From Macrosoma leucophasiata (Eukaryota; Arthropoda; Insecta; Lepidoptera; Hedylidae), in contig JAWQUS010000003.1 in NCBI GenBank assembly GCA_036365455.1, forward strand, positions 2,438,001 through 2,502,000: 64,000 nt of DNA, given 5' to 3'. Positions 24,361 through 33,364 of the stretch are shown here, one piece after another (position 1 is the first letter of the stretch; each line of letters starts with the position of its first letter). Under the pieces are notes generated by a model. That model ran no database searches. It had not been told where the DNA came from and worked only from the letters and a program-made list of their open reading frames with translations. The position numbers and the translations under genes were made by a program.

Positions 24361-24418
24361 GAAAGCTTAAATCTAGTACAGATTATTACTTCTAAGACAT
24401 CATCCACAAACGTTCCAG

Positions 24419-24559
24419 GTGTCAATAATGGCGATGGAGGAGTCGCGGGTGCTGGTGTGGCACCGGGACAAGCTGAAGCTGTCCATAATGTCGGACGCAT
24501 TTCTGCAGGCGGTGTTCGACCACATACTGGGCAGGGATGTAGTGCACAAATTAATGCAG
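24419..24559 (+). CDS. POPDC: POPDC-like gene, Popeye-domain second exon
   Basis: A 141-bp exon (47 codons, phase 0 at both ends) between gttccag|gtg and gcag|gta. It encodes VSIMAMEESRVLVWHRDKL, then KLSIMSDAFLQAVFDHILGR and DVVHKLMQ. The pattern (charged residue, V-x-W-x-R-x-K-L, then F-x-x-x-F-x-x-x-x-G-x-D-x-x-x-K-L) is how the Popeye domain continues after FQVT in vertebrate POPDC proteins. The upstream polypyrimidine tract is poor, and a LINE 3' end lies only 58 bp before the acceptor. The exon adds the middle of the cAMP-binding domain. Confidence 0.8.
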
Positions 24560-24689
24560 GTATTGCCTTCGTTTCATCTATGGCCTGACATGGGATTCCC
24601 TTGTTAAAAGTAAAACTTTTAGTCCGAAAATCCACTACACGTTCGCTGTAAAATTCAGCAACCATAATAATAGTATGTTCTTAGGTTTT

Positions 24690-24935
24690 TACGAGCTAAA
24701 CTCATTGAAATAAAATGTTGGTGACAATCGCCATACAGCAATAGCTTCGCGAACCATTCTTGGAATTGGTCTGTGTTCTGTAGCGAGTATTCGAGTTTTG
24801 TCAAACCGAATATAATGAGTTGGTTTGTCCGCTATGTGATCACAGACTACAGACCTCCCTGCTCTACGGTGTTTGACATCAGCAATATGTTCTTTAATTC
24901 TGGTGGAAACCGCTCTCTCTTTGTTTGGCCTATAT
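24690..24935 (-). mobile_element. Penelope-like retroelement fragment (GIY-YIG endonuclease C-terminus)
   Basis: Minus-strand translation includes STRIKEHIADVKHRRAGRSV, then CDHIADKPTHYIRFDKTRI and PRMVREAIAVWRLSPTF. This matches the C-terminal part of Penelope-type polyproteins, where a GIY-YIG endonuclease follows the reverse transcriptase; the IxEHxxDxKHRR and REAIEIxRxPxFNRDxGxxLSPxW signatures are characteristic. A few residues between REAIAV and WRLSPT are missing. The GIY-YIG core itself is cut off where a SINE-like copy begins at about 24948. Confidence 0.8.
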
Positions 24936-24947
24936 AGCCTATATAGA

Positions 24948-25112
24948 GCTCCAGTGATGGAGCTCGCGGGCGTTGACCCCACCGCATTACCTAATATACT
25001 TGCCGCTAAATGGTTGTGTTCAGCACTATCGTGTTCCGATCAGATGGTAATGTGCCTTAGGAGTGGTAATGCATCTACATTATGACCTTGGTCTTTGTGT
25101 GGGTGTCTATTT
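24948..25112 (+). repeat. SINE-like family A copy 7, partial
   Basis: Has the gagctccagtgatggagctc start and ends inside the gtgggtgtctat word. It abuts the Penelope fragment. Confidence 0.75.
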
Positions 25113-25899
25113 GCGTGCAGCGGAGTTCGGAATCGTACCTTAAGAAATTCTGAAAATATTTTACCCCAAAAAAAATTTTTTATTCATCACTTAAAAGCAA
25201 AGTATCTGTGTTTGTGCAAACAATCCGGTTCATTGTGGAAGTTGAGTGACAACAATTTGGATCTTATTTCTCAAACTTTGCTAGTCGATTCGTTTCTCGC
25301 CAACTTCGACCGGGTGTCTTATAAACTCCTTTACTTTGTGAGTTCTTTCAAAAGTTTTTAAAACTGACGCTAACAATGAATCCTTATTATCACTAGGTCG
25401 CCTTTTTAGTTTTACCTTCTTCCTAGAATCTGTTGTGTCTTGAATTAGGTATCATTGTTTAAACATTTCATTGTTATAGTATCTAACGTTAATAATTTTA
25501 TAATTTTGTAGTGATTATCATTATTCAGACTCGATGGTCTGATGTGTTTTGATTTAATCGAATTTTAACGTTAGTCTTTTTTTTAATTTTACGTTTCAAC
25601 CAACAAAATATTTTTTCTACCTAGTAATATTTCTGCACAAAATGGTCCAGGCGGAAATGACTGGCCCGATTAGATGAAAAAGGCAAGCTACTGATGATTC
25701 TTTTTTTTGACATGATAACATTTAATTTTTACCTATCTACTGTTCTGAATTACTTCATTATCGATTTCAGTTTATTTATTAATATTTTCTTTTTTGTTCT
25801 AAAAAAATACCAGGGCTGTATTCCAATTAACAGAAGATATATTTTTGGTTGAAACTATTCTGCTCACAACACTAACGGTCCAATTGCAAATGTCTTAGA
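25113..25899. other. POPDC intron, nothing recognised
   Basis: AT-rich intron sequence between the SINE-like copy and the composite MITE. Confidence 0.5.
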
Positions 25900-25929
25900 C
25901 TGGGTTGCACCAACATATTTGTTGAAGTT

Positions 25930-26150
25930 ATTGTTACATTTCACATCCTTCTCTAACTTAAAGAAATCTGTTAAAGTTAGAGAAGGTTGTGAAATGTTAC
26001 ACGTTCAAGTTACTGTAACATTTCACATCCTTCTCTAACTTAAAGAAATCTGTTAAAGTTAGAGAAGGTTGTGAAATGTTACACGTTCAAGTTATTGTAA
26101 CATTTCACATCCTTCTCTAACTTAAAGAAATCTGTTAAAGTTAGAGAAGG
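25930..26150. repeat. Tandem hairpin units, 82-bp period
   Basis: Each unit is an inverted repeat: acatttcacatccttctcta, a short loop around aaagaaatctg, then the inverse. The acatttcacatcc words start at about 25937, 26019 and 26101. The third unit is cut after agagaaggtt, where the tRNA-like array begins. Confidence 0.85.
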
Positions 26151-26184
26151 TTTTATTTTTAAAGAAAAATGGAAAGAAAAATTT

Positions 26185-26260
26185 GACTTCAGGCGAGACT
26201 CGAACTCGCGACCTACTGGGAATCTAGTCCAGCCGCTCTTCCAATTGAGCTACTGAAGCC
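26185..26260 (-). tRNA. tRNA-like gene, array copy 1 (type description)
   Basis: A 76-nt tRNA-like sequence. It starts ggcttcagtagctcaattgg, which contains a full A box, and has the B box gagttcgagtctc. The acceptor stem gcttcag/ctgaagt pairs over 7 bp (one G-U), the D stem is gctc/gagc and the T stem gcgag/ctcgc. The anticodon stem gctgg/ccagt closes a 9-base loop, actagattc, where seven is normal, so no anticodon can be read with confidence. A run of five Ts follows the 3' end within a few bases, a usable RNA polymerase III stop. The D arm and variable arm resemble tRNA-Tyr from memory. It may be a transcribable tRNA-like RNA rather than a decoding tRNA. Confidence 0.6.
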
Positions 26261-26491
26261 CTGCCCGATTTGTCGAATTTTTCCTTCACATCTATTGCAT
26301 TGCTTTATGGTAGCAGTAGCGCCATCTATTACCAACTATGCTAGTTAGGCAACCGATATAATAGACTTTTCAGTTTATTGAATATCGTAAAGAAGTCGCT
26401 TTTACCCTTAATAATTGTTTTATATTATTTCGCATTAACACATGCTTGTGAAATATATTTTATTTTTAAAGAAAAATGGAAAGAAAAATTT

Positions 26492-26567
26492 GACTTCAGG
26501 CGAGACTCGAACTCGCGACCTACTGGGAATCTAGTCCAGCCGCTCTTCCAATTGAGCTACTGAAGCC
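26492..26567 (-). tRNA. tRNA-like gene, array copy 2
   Basis: Same sequence as copy 1, displaced by 307 bp, with the 9-base anticodon loop and downstream T-run preserved. Confidence 0.6.
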
Positions 26568-26798
26568 CTGCCCGATTTGTCGAATTTTTCCTTCACATCT
26601 ATTGCATTGCTTTATGGTAGCAGTAGCGCCATCTATTACCAACTATGCTAGTTAGGCAACCGATATAATAGACTTTTCAGTTTATTGAATATCGTAAAGA
26701 AGTCGCTTTTACCCTTAATAATTGTTTTATATTATTTCGCATTAACACATTCTTGTGAAATATATTTTATTTTTAAAGAAAAATGGAAAGAAAAATTT

Positions 26799-26874
26799 GA
26801 CTTCAGGCGAGACTCGAACTCGCGACCTACTGGGAATCTAGTCCAGCCGCTCTTCCAATTGAGCTACTGAAGCC
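26799..26874 (-). tRNA. tRNA-like gene, array copy 3
   Basis: Same sequence as copy 1, with A box, B box and T-run. The single spacer variant of the array lies just beyond its 3' side. Confidence 0.6.
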
Positions 26875-27105
26875 CTGCCCGATTTGTCGAATTTTTCCTT
26901 CACATCTATTGCATTGCTTTATGGTAGCAGTAGCGCCATCTATTACCAACTATGCTAGTTAGGCAACCGATATAATAGACTTTTCAGTTTATTGAATATC
27001 GTAAAGAAGTCGCTTTTACCCTTAATAATTGTTTTATATTATTTCGCATTAACACATGCTTGTGAAATATATTTTATTTTTAAAGAAAAATGGAAAGAAA
27101 AATTT

Positions 27106-27181
27106 GACTTCAGGCGAGACTCGAACTCGCGACCTACTGGGAATCTAGTCCAGCCGCTCTTCCAATTGAGCTACTGAAGCC
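27106..27181 (-). tRNA. tRNA-like gene, array copy 4
   Basis: Same sequence as copy 1 at the same 307-bp spacing. Confidence 0.6.
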
Positions 27182-27412
27182 CTGCCCGATTTGTCGAATT
27201 TTTCCTTCACATCTATTGCATTGCTTTATGGTAGCAGTAGCGCCATCTATTACCAACTATGCTAGTTAGGCAACCGATATAATAGACTTTTCAGTTTATT
27301 GAATATCGTAAAGAAGTCGCTTTTACCCTTAATAATTGTTTTATATTATTTCGCATTAACACATGCTTGTGAAATATATTTTATTTTTAAAGAAAAATGG
27401 AAAGAAAAATTT

Positions 27413-27488
27413 GACTTCAGGCGAGACTCGAACTCGCGACCTACTGGGAATCTAGTCCAGCCGCTCTTCCAATTGAGCTACTGAAGCC
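27413..27488 (-). tRNA. tRNA-like gene, array copy 5
   Basis: Last reverse-oriented copy. It lies about 66 bp from the first forward copy, head to head, so their upstream regions face each other across the palindrome centre. Confidence 0.6.
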
Positions 27489-27554
27489 CTGCCCGATTTG
27501 TCGAATTTGAAGGAACTATTATAATTTGAAGGAAAAATTCGACAAATCGGGCAG
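27489..27554. repeat. Centre of the large palindrome
   Basis: ctgcccgatttgtcgaattt on the left is mirrored by aaattcgacaaatcgggcag on the right, with about 26 bases of asymmetric spacer (gaaggaactattataatttg and adjoining bases). The left unit is cut a few bases earlier than the right one, so the two arms joined at non-equivalent points. Confidence 0.85.
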
Positions 27555-27630
27555 GGCTTCAGTAGCTCAATTGGAAGAGCGGCTGGACTAGATTCCCAGT
27601 AGGTCGCGAGTTCGAGTCTCGCCTGAAGTC
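27555..27630 (+). tRNA. tRNA-like gene, array copy 6
   Basis: Forward-strand copy identical to copies 1-5, followed by aaattttt. Confidence 0.6.
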
Positions 27631-27861
27631 AAATTTTTCTTTCCATTTTTCTTTAAAAATAAAATATATTTCACAAGCATGTGTTAATGCGAAATAATAT
27701 AAAACAATTATTAAGGGTAAAAGCGACTTCTTTACGATATTCAATAAACTGAAAAGTCTATTATATCGGTTGCCTAACTAGCATAGTTGGTAATAGATGG
27801 CGCTACTGCTACCATAAAGCAATGCAATAGATGTGAAGGAAAAATTCGACAAATCGGGCAG

Positions 27862-27937
27862 GGCTTCAGTAGCTCAATTGGAAGAGCGGCTGGACTAGAT
27901 TCCCAGTAGGTCGCGAGTTCGAGTCTCGCCTGAAGTC
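27862..27937 (+). tRNA. tRNA-like gene, array copy 7
   Basis: Forward-strand copy, 307 bp after copy 6. Confidence 0.6.
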
Positions 27938-28168
27938 AAATTTTTCTTTCCATTTTTCTTTAAAAATAAAATATATTTCACAAGCATGTGTTAATGCGAA
28001 ATAATATAAAACAATTATTAAGGGTAAAAGCGACTTCTTTACGATATTCAATAAACTGAAAAGTCTATTATATCGGTTGCCTAACTAGCATAGTTGGTAA
28101 TAGATGGCGCTACTGCTACCATAAAGCAATGCAATAGATGTGAAGGAAAAATTCGACAAATCGGGCAG

Positions 28169-28244
28169 GGCTTCAGTAGCTCAATTGGAAGAGCGGCTGG
28201 ACTAGATTCCCAGTAGGTCGCGAGTTCGAGTCTCGCCTGAAGTC
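28169..28244 (+). tRNA. tRNA-like gene, array copy 8
   Basis: Forward-strand copy, 307 bp after copy 7. Confidence 0.6.
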
Positions 28245-28475
28245 AAATTTTTCTTTCCATTTTTCTTTAAAAATAAAATATATTTCACAAGCATGTGTTA
28301 ATGCGAAATAATATAAAACAATTATTAAGGGTAAAAGCGACTTCTTTACGATATTCAATAAACTGAAAAGTCTATTATATCGGTTGCCTAACTAGCATAG
28401 TTGGTAATAGATGGCGCTACTGCTACCATAAAGCAATGCAATAGATGTGAAGGAAAAATTCGACAAATCGGGCAG

Positions 28476-28551
28476 GGCTTCAGTAGCTCAATTGGAAGAG
28501 CGGCTGGACTAGATTCCCAGTAGGTCGCGAGTTCGAGTCTCGCCTGAAGTC
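28476..28551 (+). tRNA. tRNA-like gene, array copy 9
   Basis: Last forward copy. It is followed by caaaaaattttt, with a slightly longer A-run than the others before the T-run. Confidence 0.6.
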
Positions 28552-28770
28552 AAAAAATTTTTCTTTCCATTTTTCTTTAAAAATAAAATATATTTCACAA
28601 GCATGTGTTAATGCGAAATAATATAAAACAATTAGAGAAGGTTGTGAAATGTTACACGTTCAAGTTATTGTAACATTTCACATCCTTCTCTAACTTAAAG
28701 AAATCTGTTAAAGTTAGACAAGGATGTGAAATGTTACAATAACTTTAAGAAAAATCGTGGTGCAACCCAG

Positions 28771-29178
28771 GCTTAGATGCAAAAAGGTATAGGTTTATCT
28801 TATTCTTGACTAGGATATATGATAGCTGTTTAATTATTCATGAAGATGTTTGAATTATAGCACCTACTTACCTAGCTACTTGTAATTAATGTTTTACATT
28901 CAAGTTTGTGACAGTTTACGTGTCCTATACTGCAGGTTCTGAAAAGCGCCATATAATCTGTTCCCACAGGAGTCGTAAAAGCCACAAAAGGCAGTATCAA
29001 CTAGAATTATGTGTATGATAAATATTTGCGATTTATTACTGGATACTCTAAAGAAGGGTCTGGTAAGGAAGGCAGGTTGATTTTGGTGAAGTTTCCCTTC
29101 GGTAATGGGCCCGATGAATATGGCGAAGCGTAGGCCTCAGGCATGCACAATAATACACATTTGCATTTAGTTATCTAC
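28771..29178. other. POPDC intron, nothing recognised
   Basis: AT-rich intron DNA without a supported feature. Confidence 0.5.
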
Positions 29179-29440
29179 TGGTGGTAGAGTTTCAGTGTAG
29201 CTCGAACTGTAATCTATCTGCCGAAAAATGGTAGTGTTCAGCAATATCGTGTTCCGGTTAGATGGTAATGTATGGCCCCGTAATAACTATCACTGTGATA
29301 ACAACTAAGGTCTCAGGGGTGGCAACGCATCTGAATTTTGACCTCTGATTTTGGTGTATGTAGATGTCTATAAGATGCAGTTGCAGCCACCACTTAACAT
29401 CCATGTGAATTGTGTGCCTGTTTTATTTTTGCCACCTTTA
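29179..29440 (+). repeat. SINE-like family A copy 8, diverged
   Basis: Has ctggtggtagagtttcagtg, atggtagtgttcagcaatatc and a degenerate end (gcctgttttatttttgccac). Confidence 0.65.
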
Positions 29441-30144
29441 TTTTTTACATATAAATGTTCCACAGAATTAAGCTGACTGTAACCATAGACTCATTAAACA
29501 TTTCTTTTTTATCGTTTGCGTAGATGCTTCTGTTAACAAACAAGTGAAACACACGTCCGTTCTCGCAAACATTTGTTACAAAACTAGTTGTTTCGCTTGT
29601 TCGAGGTCGTCAGACAGGAAAACATTTTGGAAACAACTAGAGCTTAATGCAACTACCACTATTTTGTGAAAATCAAGTATACATTAGTTTTTTTACTATA
29701 ATAATAATAATAAAAAAAAAATATTTTGACATTTGACATTATCATTTGTAGTACAATTTTTAGAATGGGTACATATTTCAGAACAAATTGACATATAGGT
29801 GCACAATAGTTATATTAAGGGCATTGTACCATTCTTCTTGCTAGGCTATTTATTACAATAGTCTGTGTTACCATGCAATACAATGTGGCTTATAATTTGT
29901 AGCATACAGGTATAATAGTTTAGGCCTCAAAAGTGGCAACTGATATTTCGTCGGCGTCGTGTGACGGGCTGCTCACTTCCTTCAAAATGGTTGAGGAGAG
30001 CAATGGCTCTGTGTAATGCGTCATACTCGTGAACGGGTGAATAGATTGCTTAATTGTATGTATTTTATATTAAGTCATTCACTATAGGTAATATTTGAAG
30101 TTTGAAGTCTGGTTTTTACATAGATGTTTTTGTTCAATGATTTA

Positions 30145-30262
30145 ATTAAATCTATATGAATGAACAAAACCTACCGAACATATTACTGCAAGATCCATTG
30201 TTAAAAATATACAGGGATTTTTCATTTACTCAAATTGCGGTAGGTACTATATTTAATGTATA
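30145..30262. repeat. Repeat pair flanking a mariner, copy 1
   Basis: attaaatctatatgaatgaa through caaattgcggtaggtac recurs at 32256-32400 with a small internal insertion. The mariner at 30327-31330 and a POPDC exon lie between the two copies. Confidence 0.7.
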
Positions 30263-30326
30263 GGTTATAGTATTAATTTACCATCAATGTGAACTGCTGC
30301 TCGTTTGCCGCTTTCATAATATAATA

Positions 30327-31330
30327 GGTTGGGGAAAAAGTCTTTTCGCATTATAGTATGTATGAACTTGCAATAAAATCTCTTTGGCTGTAGTATTTGT
30401 ATCTGGCTGGTTTTGGTATCATTGAAAGTTAAAATTTTAAAGAACATAATTCCAAATTCTAATTAGGCAAATGTGTGATTTTCATTTGTTTTTCGTACTG
30501 TCAAGATGAGTGAATGTAATAAAGAAATTCGATACATTTTAAAATTTTATTACAAAAAAGGTAAAAATACAACGCAAGCCGCGAAAAAAAATTTGCGATT
30601 TTTATGGACCTAGTGCAGTGTCTGTGGGAGTAGCACAAATTTGGTTTAAGCGTTGAAGAAGGTGATAACTGGTGATGAAAAGTGGATCACGTACGACAAG
30701 AACGTGCGAAAAAGACGGCCTTTGACCACGACGGTCAAAGGCCGGTCAGGCTTCACAGACTGGGGCGAAACCCGGGTTAACTCGCAATAAGGTGATGTTG
30801 TGTGTGTGGTGGGATTGGAAGGGCATTATTCATTATGAGCTATTACCACCAGGCAGGACTATCGATTCTGAACTGTACTGCGAACAACTGATGAGATTAA
30901 AGCAAGAAGTTGAGAGAAAGCGGCCGGAATTGATCAACAGAAGGGGTGTGGTGTTTAATCATGATAACGCTAAACCACACACATCTATAGCCACTCAGCA
31001 AAAATTAAGAGAGTTTGGCTGGGAGGTGTTAATGCATCCGCCGTATAGTCCTGACCTTGCACCTTCAGATTTCCACCTGTTTCGGTCTCTTCAGAATTCT
31101 TTATGCAATGTTAGGTTAACATCACGAGAGGACTGCCAAATCCACTTGTCGCGGTATTTTGATGAGAAGTCCCAAAATGTTTATATCAATGGGATCATGT
31201 CCCTACCTACAAGATGGCAAAAGGTTATCGAACAAAATGGTACATACATACTTTAGTTAAATTTAAATAAACTATATTAAAAAATGTTTTGAATTATCTT
31301 AAAAAATGCGAAGAAACTTTTTCCCCAACC
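30327..31330 (+). mobile_element. mariner element, internally deleted copy 1
   Basis: Terminal inverted repeats ggttggggaaaaagt...actttttccccaacc are flanked by TA on both sides (30325-30326, 31331-31332). At about 1 kb it is shorter than the usual 1.3 kb: roughly 290 bp between the N-terminal helix-turn-helix region and the first catalytic Asp are missing at about 30653. The frame is also shifted in the N-terminus and at about 30715. It ends 60 bp upstream of a POPDC exon. Confidence 0.95.
30663..31256 (+). pseudogene. mariner transposase remnant, catalytic D,D34D region
   Basis: The frame from 30792 to 31256 (154 codons) carries HDNAKPHTS and YSPDLAPSDFHLF, the second and third catalytic aspartates with exactly 34 residues between them, as in mariner transposases (D,D34D). 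The first one, in ITGDEKWITYDKNVRKR (about 30663-30715), is in a frame that hits a stop after the palindromic insertion at 30717-30743. Without the DNA-binding part and with this shift it cannot make transposase. Confidence 0.9.
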
Positions 31331-31390
31331 TAATAAAAACAACAAACAACAGTTGCGTACAAACTAAACTAGTCACACAAAACGTTCCAG

Positions 31391-31526
31391 GTTAGCGAAA
31401 CAATGGCGGTGAGCAACGGGCACCTGCCGAACAGCTACGAGGAGGGGGAAGACAAGCCCATGCTGGTCGTTAAGAAGGCGGGCGACGGGCCCGGGATCAC
31501 TGCGCTGCTCAATCGACAGTTGCAAG
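31391..31526 (+). CDS. POPDC: POPDC-like gene, post-Popeye exon
   Basis: A 136-bp exon between gttccag|gtt and caag|gtaat. It is phase 0 at its start and ends after the first base of a codon. It encodes VSETMAVSNGHLPNSYEEGE, then KPMLVVKKAGDGPGITALLN and RQLQ. It continues the frame from 24559 (KLMQ|VSET). It lies after the conserved Popeye core, in the region where family members have a variable C-terminal tail. Higher GC than the surrounding intron supports coding. The last base G joins in frame with both candidate terminal exons (42676 and 48555). A mariner inserted 60 bp upstream of this acceptor. Confidence 0.75.
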
Positions 31527-32255
31527 GTAATTTAAACTTTAATTAATGTGGTTTATGATAGTTTGCAAGTTTTAGTGGAGCGATCCGCCATTTTTGTTTT
31601 TTAGCTGTTTTTTTATTTTTGTTTTTTTTTTTGTATTGTAACGTTTATCATTTAAAAATGTATAAGGTATTGATTATTTTGAAATGTTATAAGACACCTC
31701 TGAAATGCAAAAGATACGGTGTTATCTCGAAGACAGTTATAGGTACTTAATGTTATTTATAATTTCATCGTGTTATTTTCAACTTTTTACTGTCTTCGCA
31801 GATTAGTCATTGTTAAAAAACCTTTCATTTTCTCTACGGTCAAATTTTTCCTGAACCATACTAATTTTATAATAAAGTTCTTATATACATATACTTTTCA
31901 GTTTTAATATTCGCGAAAAACATTTGGAACGATGAAAAAATACAGCATTTTCATACTTTATTCTAATCTATGAGCGAAAATTAAAATAATACTATTTTAC
32001 ATCATAACTGACATCCCCAATTCAGGGATGTACAACTAAAGAAAGTACTAAGTTCAATTGAATATTTTACCAATTTTGAAAAAAACTACAATAAAAAAAA
32101 ATAACCTAAACCACTCCTAAAAGTACCTAAAAACGAAAATGGTGGATAGTCTATCCTAGTACCTGTTTATTGCATGATGAATGATTGTGTTTGTTCCTGA
32201 TTATTCTTTGAAATAAAAATATTTTAACTTCTTTAATCAGATTTGTTCATAACAT
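31527..32255. other. POPDC intron, nothing recognised
   Basis: AT-rich intron sequence with T-runs, and no repeat shared elsewhere in the window. Confidence 0.5.
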
Positions 32256-32405
32256 AATTAAATCTATATGAATGAACAAAACCTACCGAACATATCCCTA
32301 CAAGAACTCAGCTCTCAGACAACTCAGAACTTTACTCATTGTAAAAATATACAGAGATTTTTCATTGACTCAAATTGCCGTAGGTACCTACTATATCTAT
32401 AATGT
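32256..32405. repeat. Repeat pair flanking a mariner, copy 2
   Basis: Second copy of the block at 30145-30262, with about 35 extra bases (acaagaactcagctctcaga and following) in the middle. Confidence 0.7.
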
Positions 32406-33364
32406 TTTTTTTTTTATTTCAATGAACATCACCTGCTTGATATGATTCAGCATCAGTTATTGTTATATTGATGTAAATACAAATTCTGAAGTTTAGATTA
32501 AGTTATTTATTGCATCATGTTAGTGAAGTATGTAGTGGATATTATTATAATTGCATTACAAAATATTTAACAGTTATTTATACTGGCCCTTTGATATAAT
32601 TTGCGCCAAGGCATAGTAGCATTGGCCGGTTTTTATTTTTTCGGCATATAAACATTCTTCGTGGTACTTAAGTGCAAGTTAGGCTGACTTAGTCCTAATT
32701 GGCACTTAAGTCTGCCAAACGTGTTACATTCGATATCGTCGATTAAAATTCGTTTGACAGAGCAGTGGCTTGAAATTAACTACTTATATTTTAATAAGTA
32801 TTTATTGATACTTATTGAGTTTTTGAGACCATACTCACTGTAAAGCAGCTGGTACGAAATTATGTGCTAGTGCGTTTGATTGCTCAACATTGCCTCTTTA
32901 GTTTGTAATTTGGCTTTTATGGAAAGAGTTTGGCTTATTAGATTTACAATTAGTGTTGGATACGTTGGTATAGTAATGCTTCGTTGAATTACCGTTTAGT
33001 TTTTCGTAAGTATTGTAGTACCTATAAGAATCTATGACGTTAGCCCACTACCTTTTAAATTTGCCTCTAAATGCATCTCTTTTTTTGCTATTTCTTTCGT
33101 TGGTGTGAGAGAGATTCTTGTAGCCAATGCGGTGACGCGGCTACGAATACGGGCACATGAGATTGAGATACGACTATCTCTATCTCTTTAATTTCACGAA
33201 TGATAAGTAGGAGTCATAAAAAGAGATGTATTTAAATGAACGACATTAAAACGGATGTAAGATTTTCAAGAGATATCCCGCACCTAGGCATGCTTTTGAT
33301 AATATCCATAGATATAAATAGAAATAAATACCGTTTTCACTCATAACCCCACATTAGATATAAA
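32406..33364. other. POPDC intron, nothing recognised
   Basis: No exon or known element seen. About 32640-32720 has loosely mirrored words (gcacttaagt/acttaagtgc) around a short centre. Confidence 0.45.

Larger units (their letters stand above)
26151..27508 (-). repeat. 307-bp tandem array, reverse-oriented, about 4.4 units
   Basis: Period is exactly 307 bp, judged from recurring landmarks (for example at 26378, 26685, 26992 and 27299). Units look identical apart from scattered single changes, such as acattcttg instead of acatgcttg near 26752. Each unit holds one tRNA-like sequence on the minus strand and about 230 bp of AT-rich spacer. Confidence 0.92.
27529..28633 (+). repeat. 307-bp tandem array, forward-oriented, about 3.6 units
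   Basis: Inverse of the left arm with the same 307-bp period (27555, 27862, 28169 and 28476 tRNA-like starts). The last unit stops at aaaacaatt, where the MITE hairpin resumes. Confidence 0.92.
25900..28770. mobile_element. Composite hairpin MITE enclosing an inverted tRNA-like array
   Basis: Ends are ctgggttgcaccaa at 25900 and its inverse tggtgcaacccag at 28758-28770. Just inside each end are long hairpin units (taacatttcacatccttctc...inverse), about 2.5 on the left at 82-bp spacing and 1.5 on the right. Between them sits a 307-bp tandem repeat, in reverse orientation up to 27508 and forward from 27529. The bare MITE, a 140-bp single hairpin without cargo, is present at 51971-52110, so the cargo is an addition. 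There is no transposase, so movement would need an enzyme from elsewhere. It lies within a POPDC intron. Confidence 0.85.

Noticed and set aside
26378..28358. Seven identical 61-codon frames starting MNIVKKSLLPLIIVL in the tandem array
   Set aside because: They run through the AT-rich spacer and antisense across the tRNA-like part. They repeat only because the DNA repeats, and no start context or family match supports a peptide.
25930..28745. CRISPR-like regular repeats
   Set aside because: Spacing is regular, but the unit is 307 bp and the spacers are also identical. This is a eukaryotic tandem repeat.
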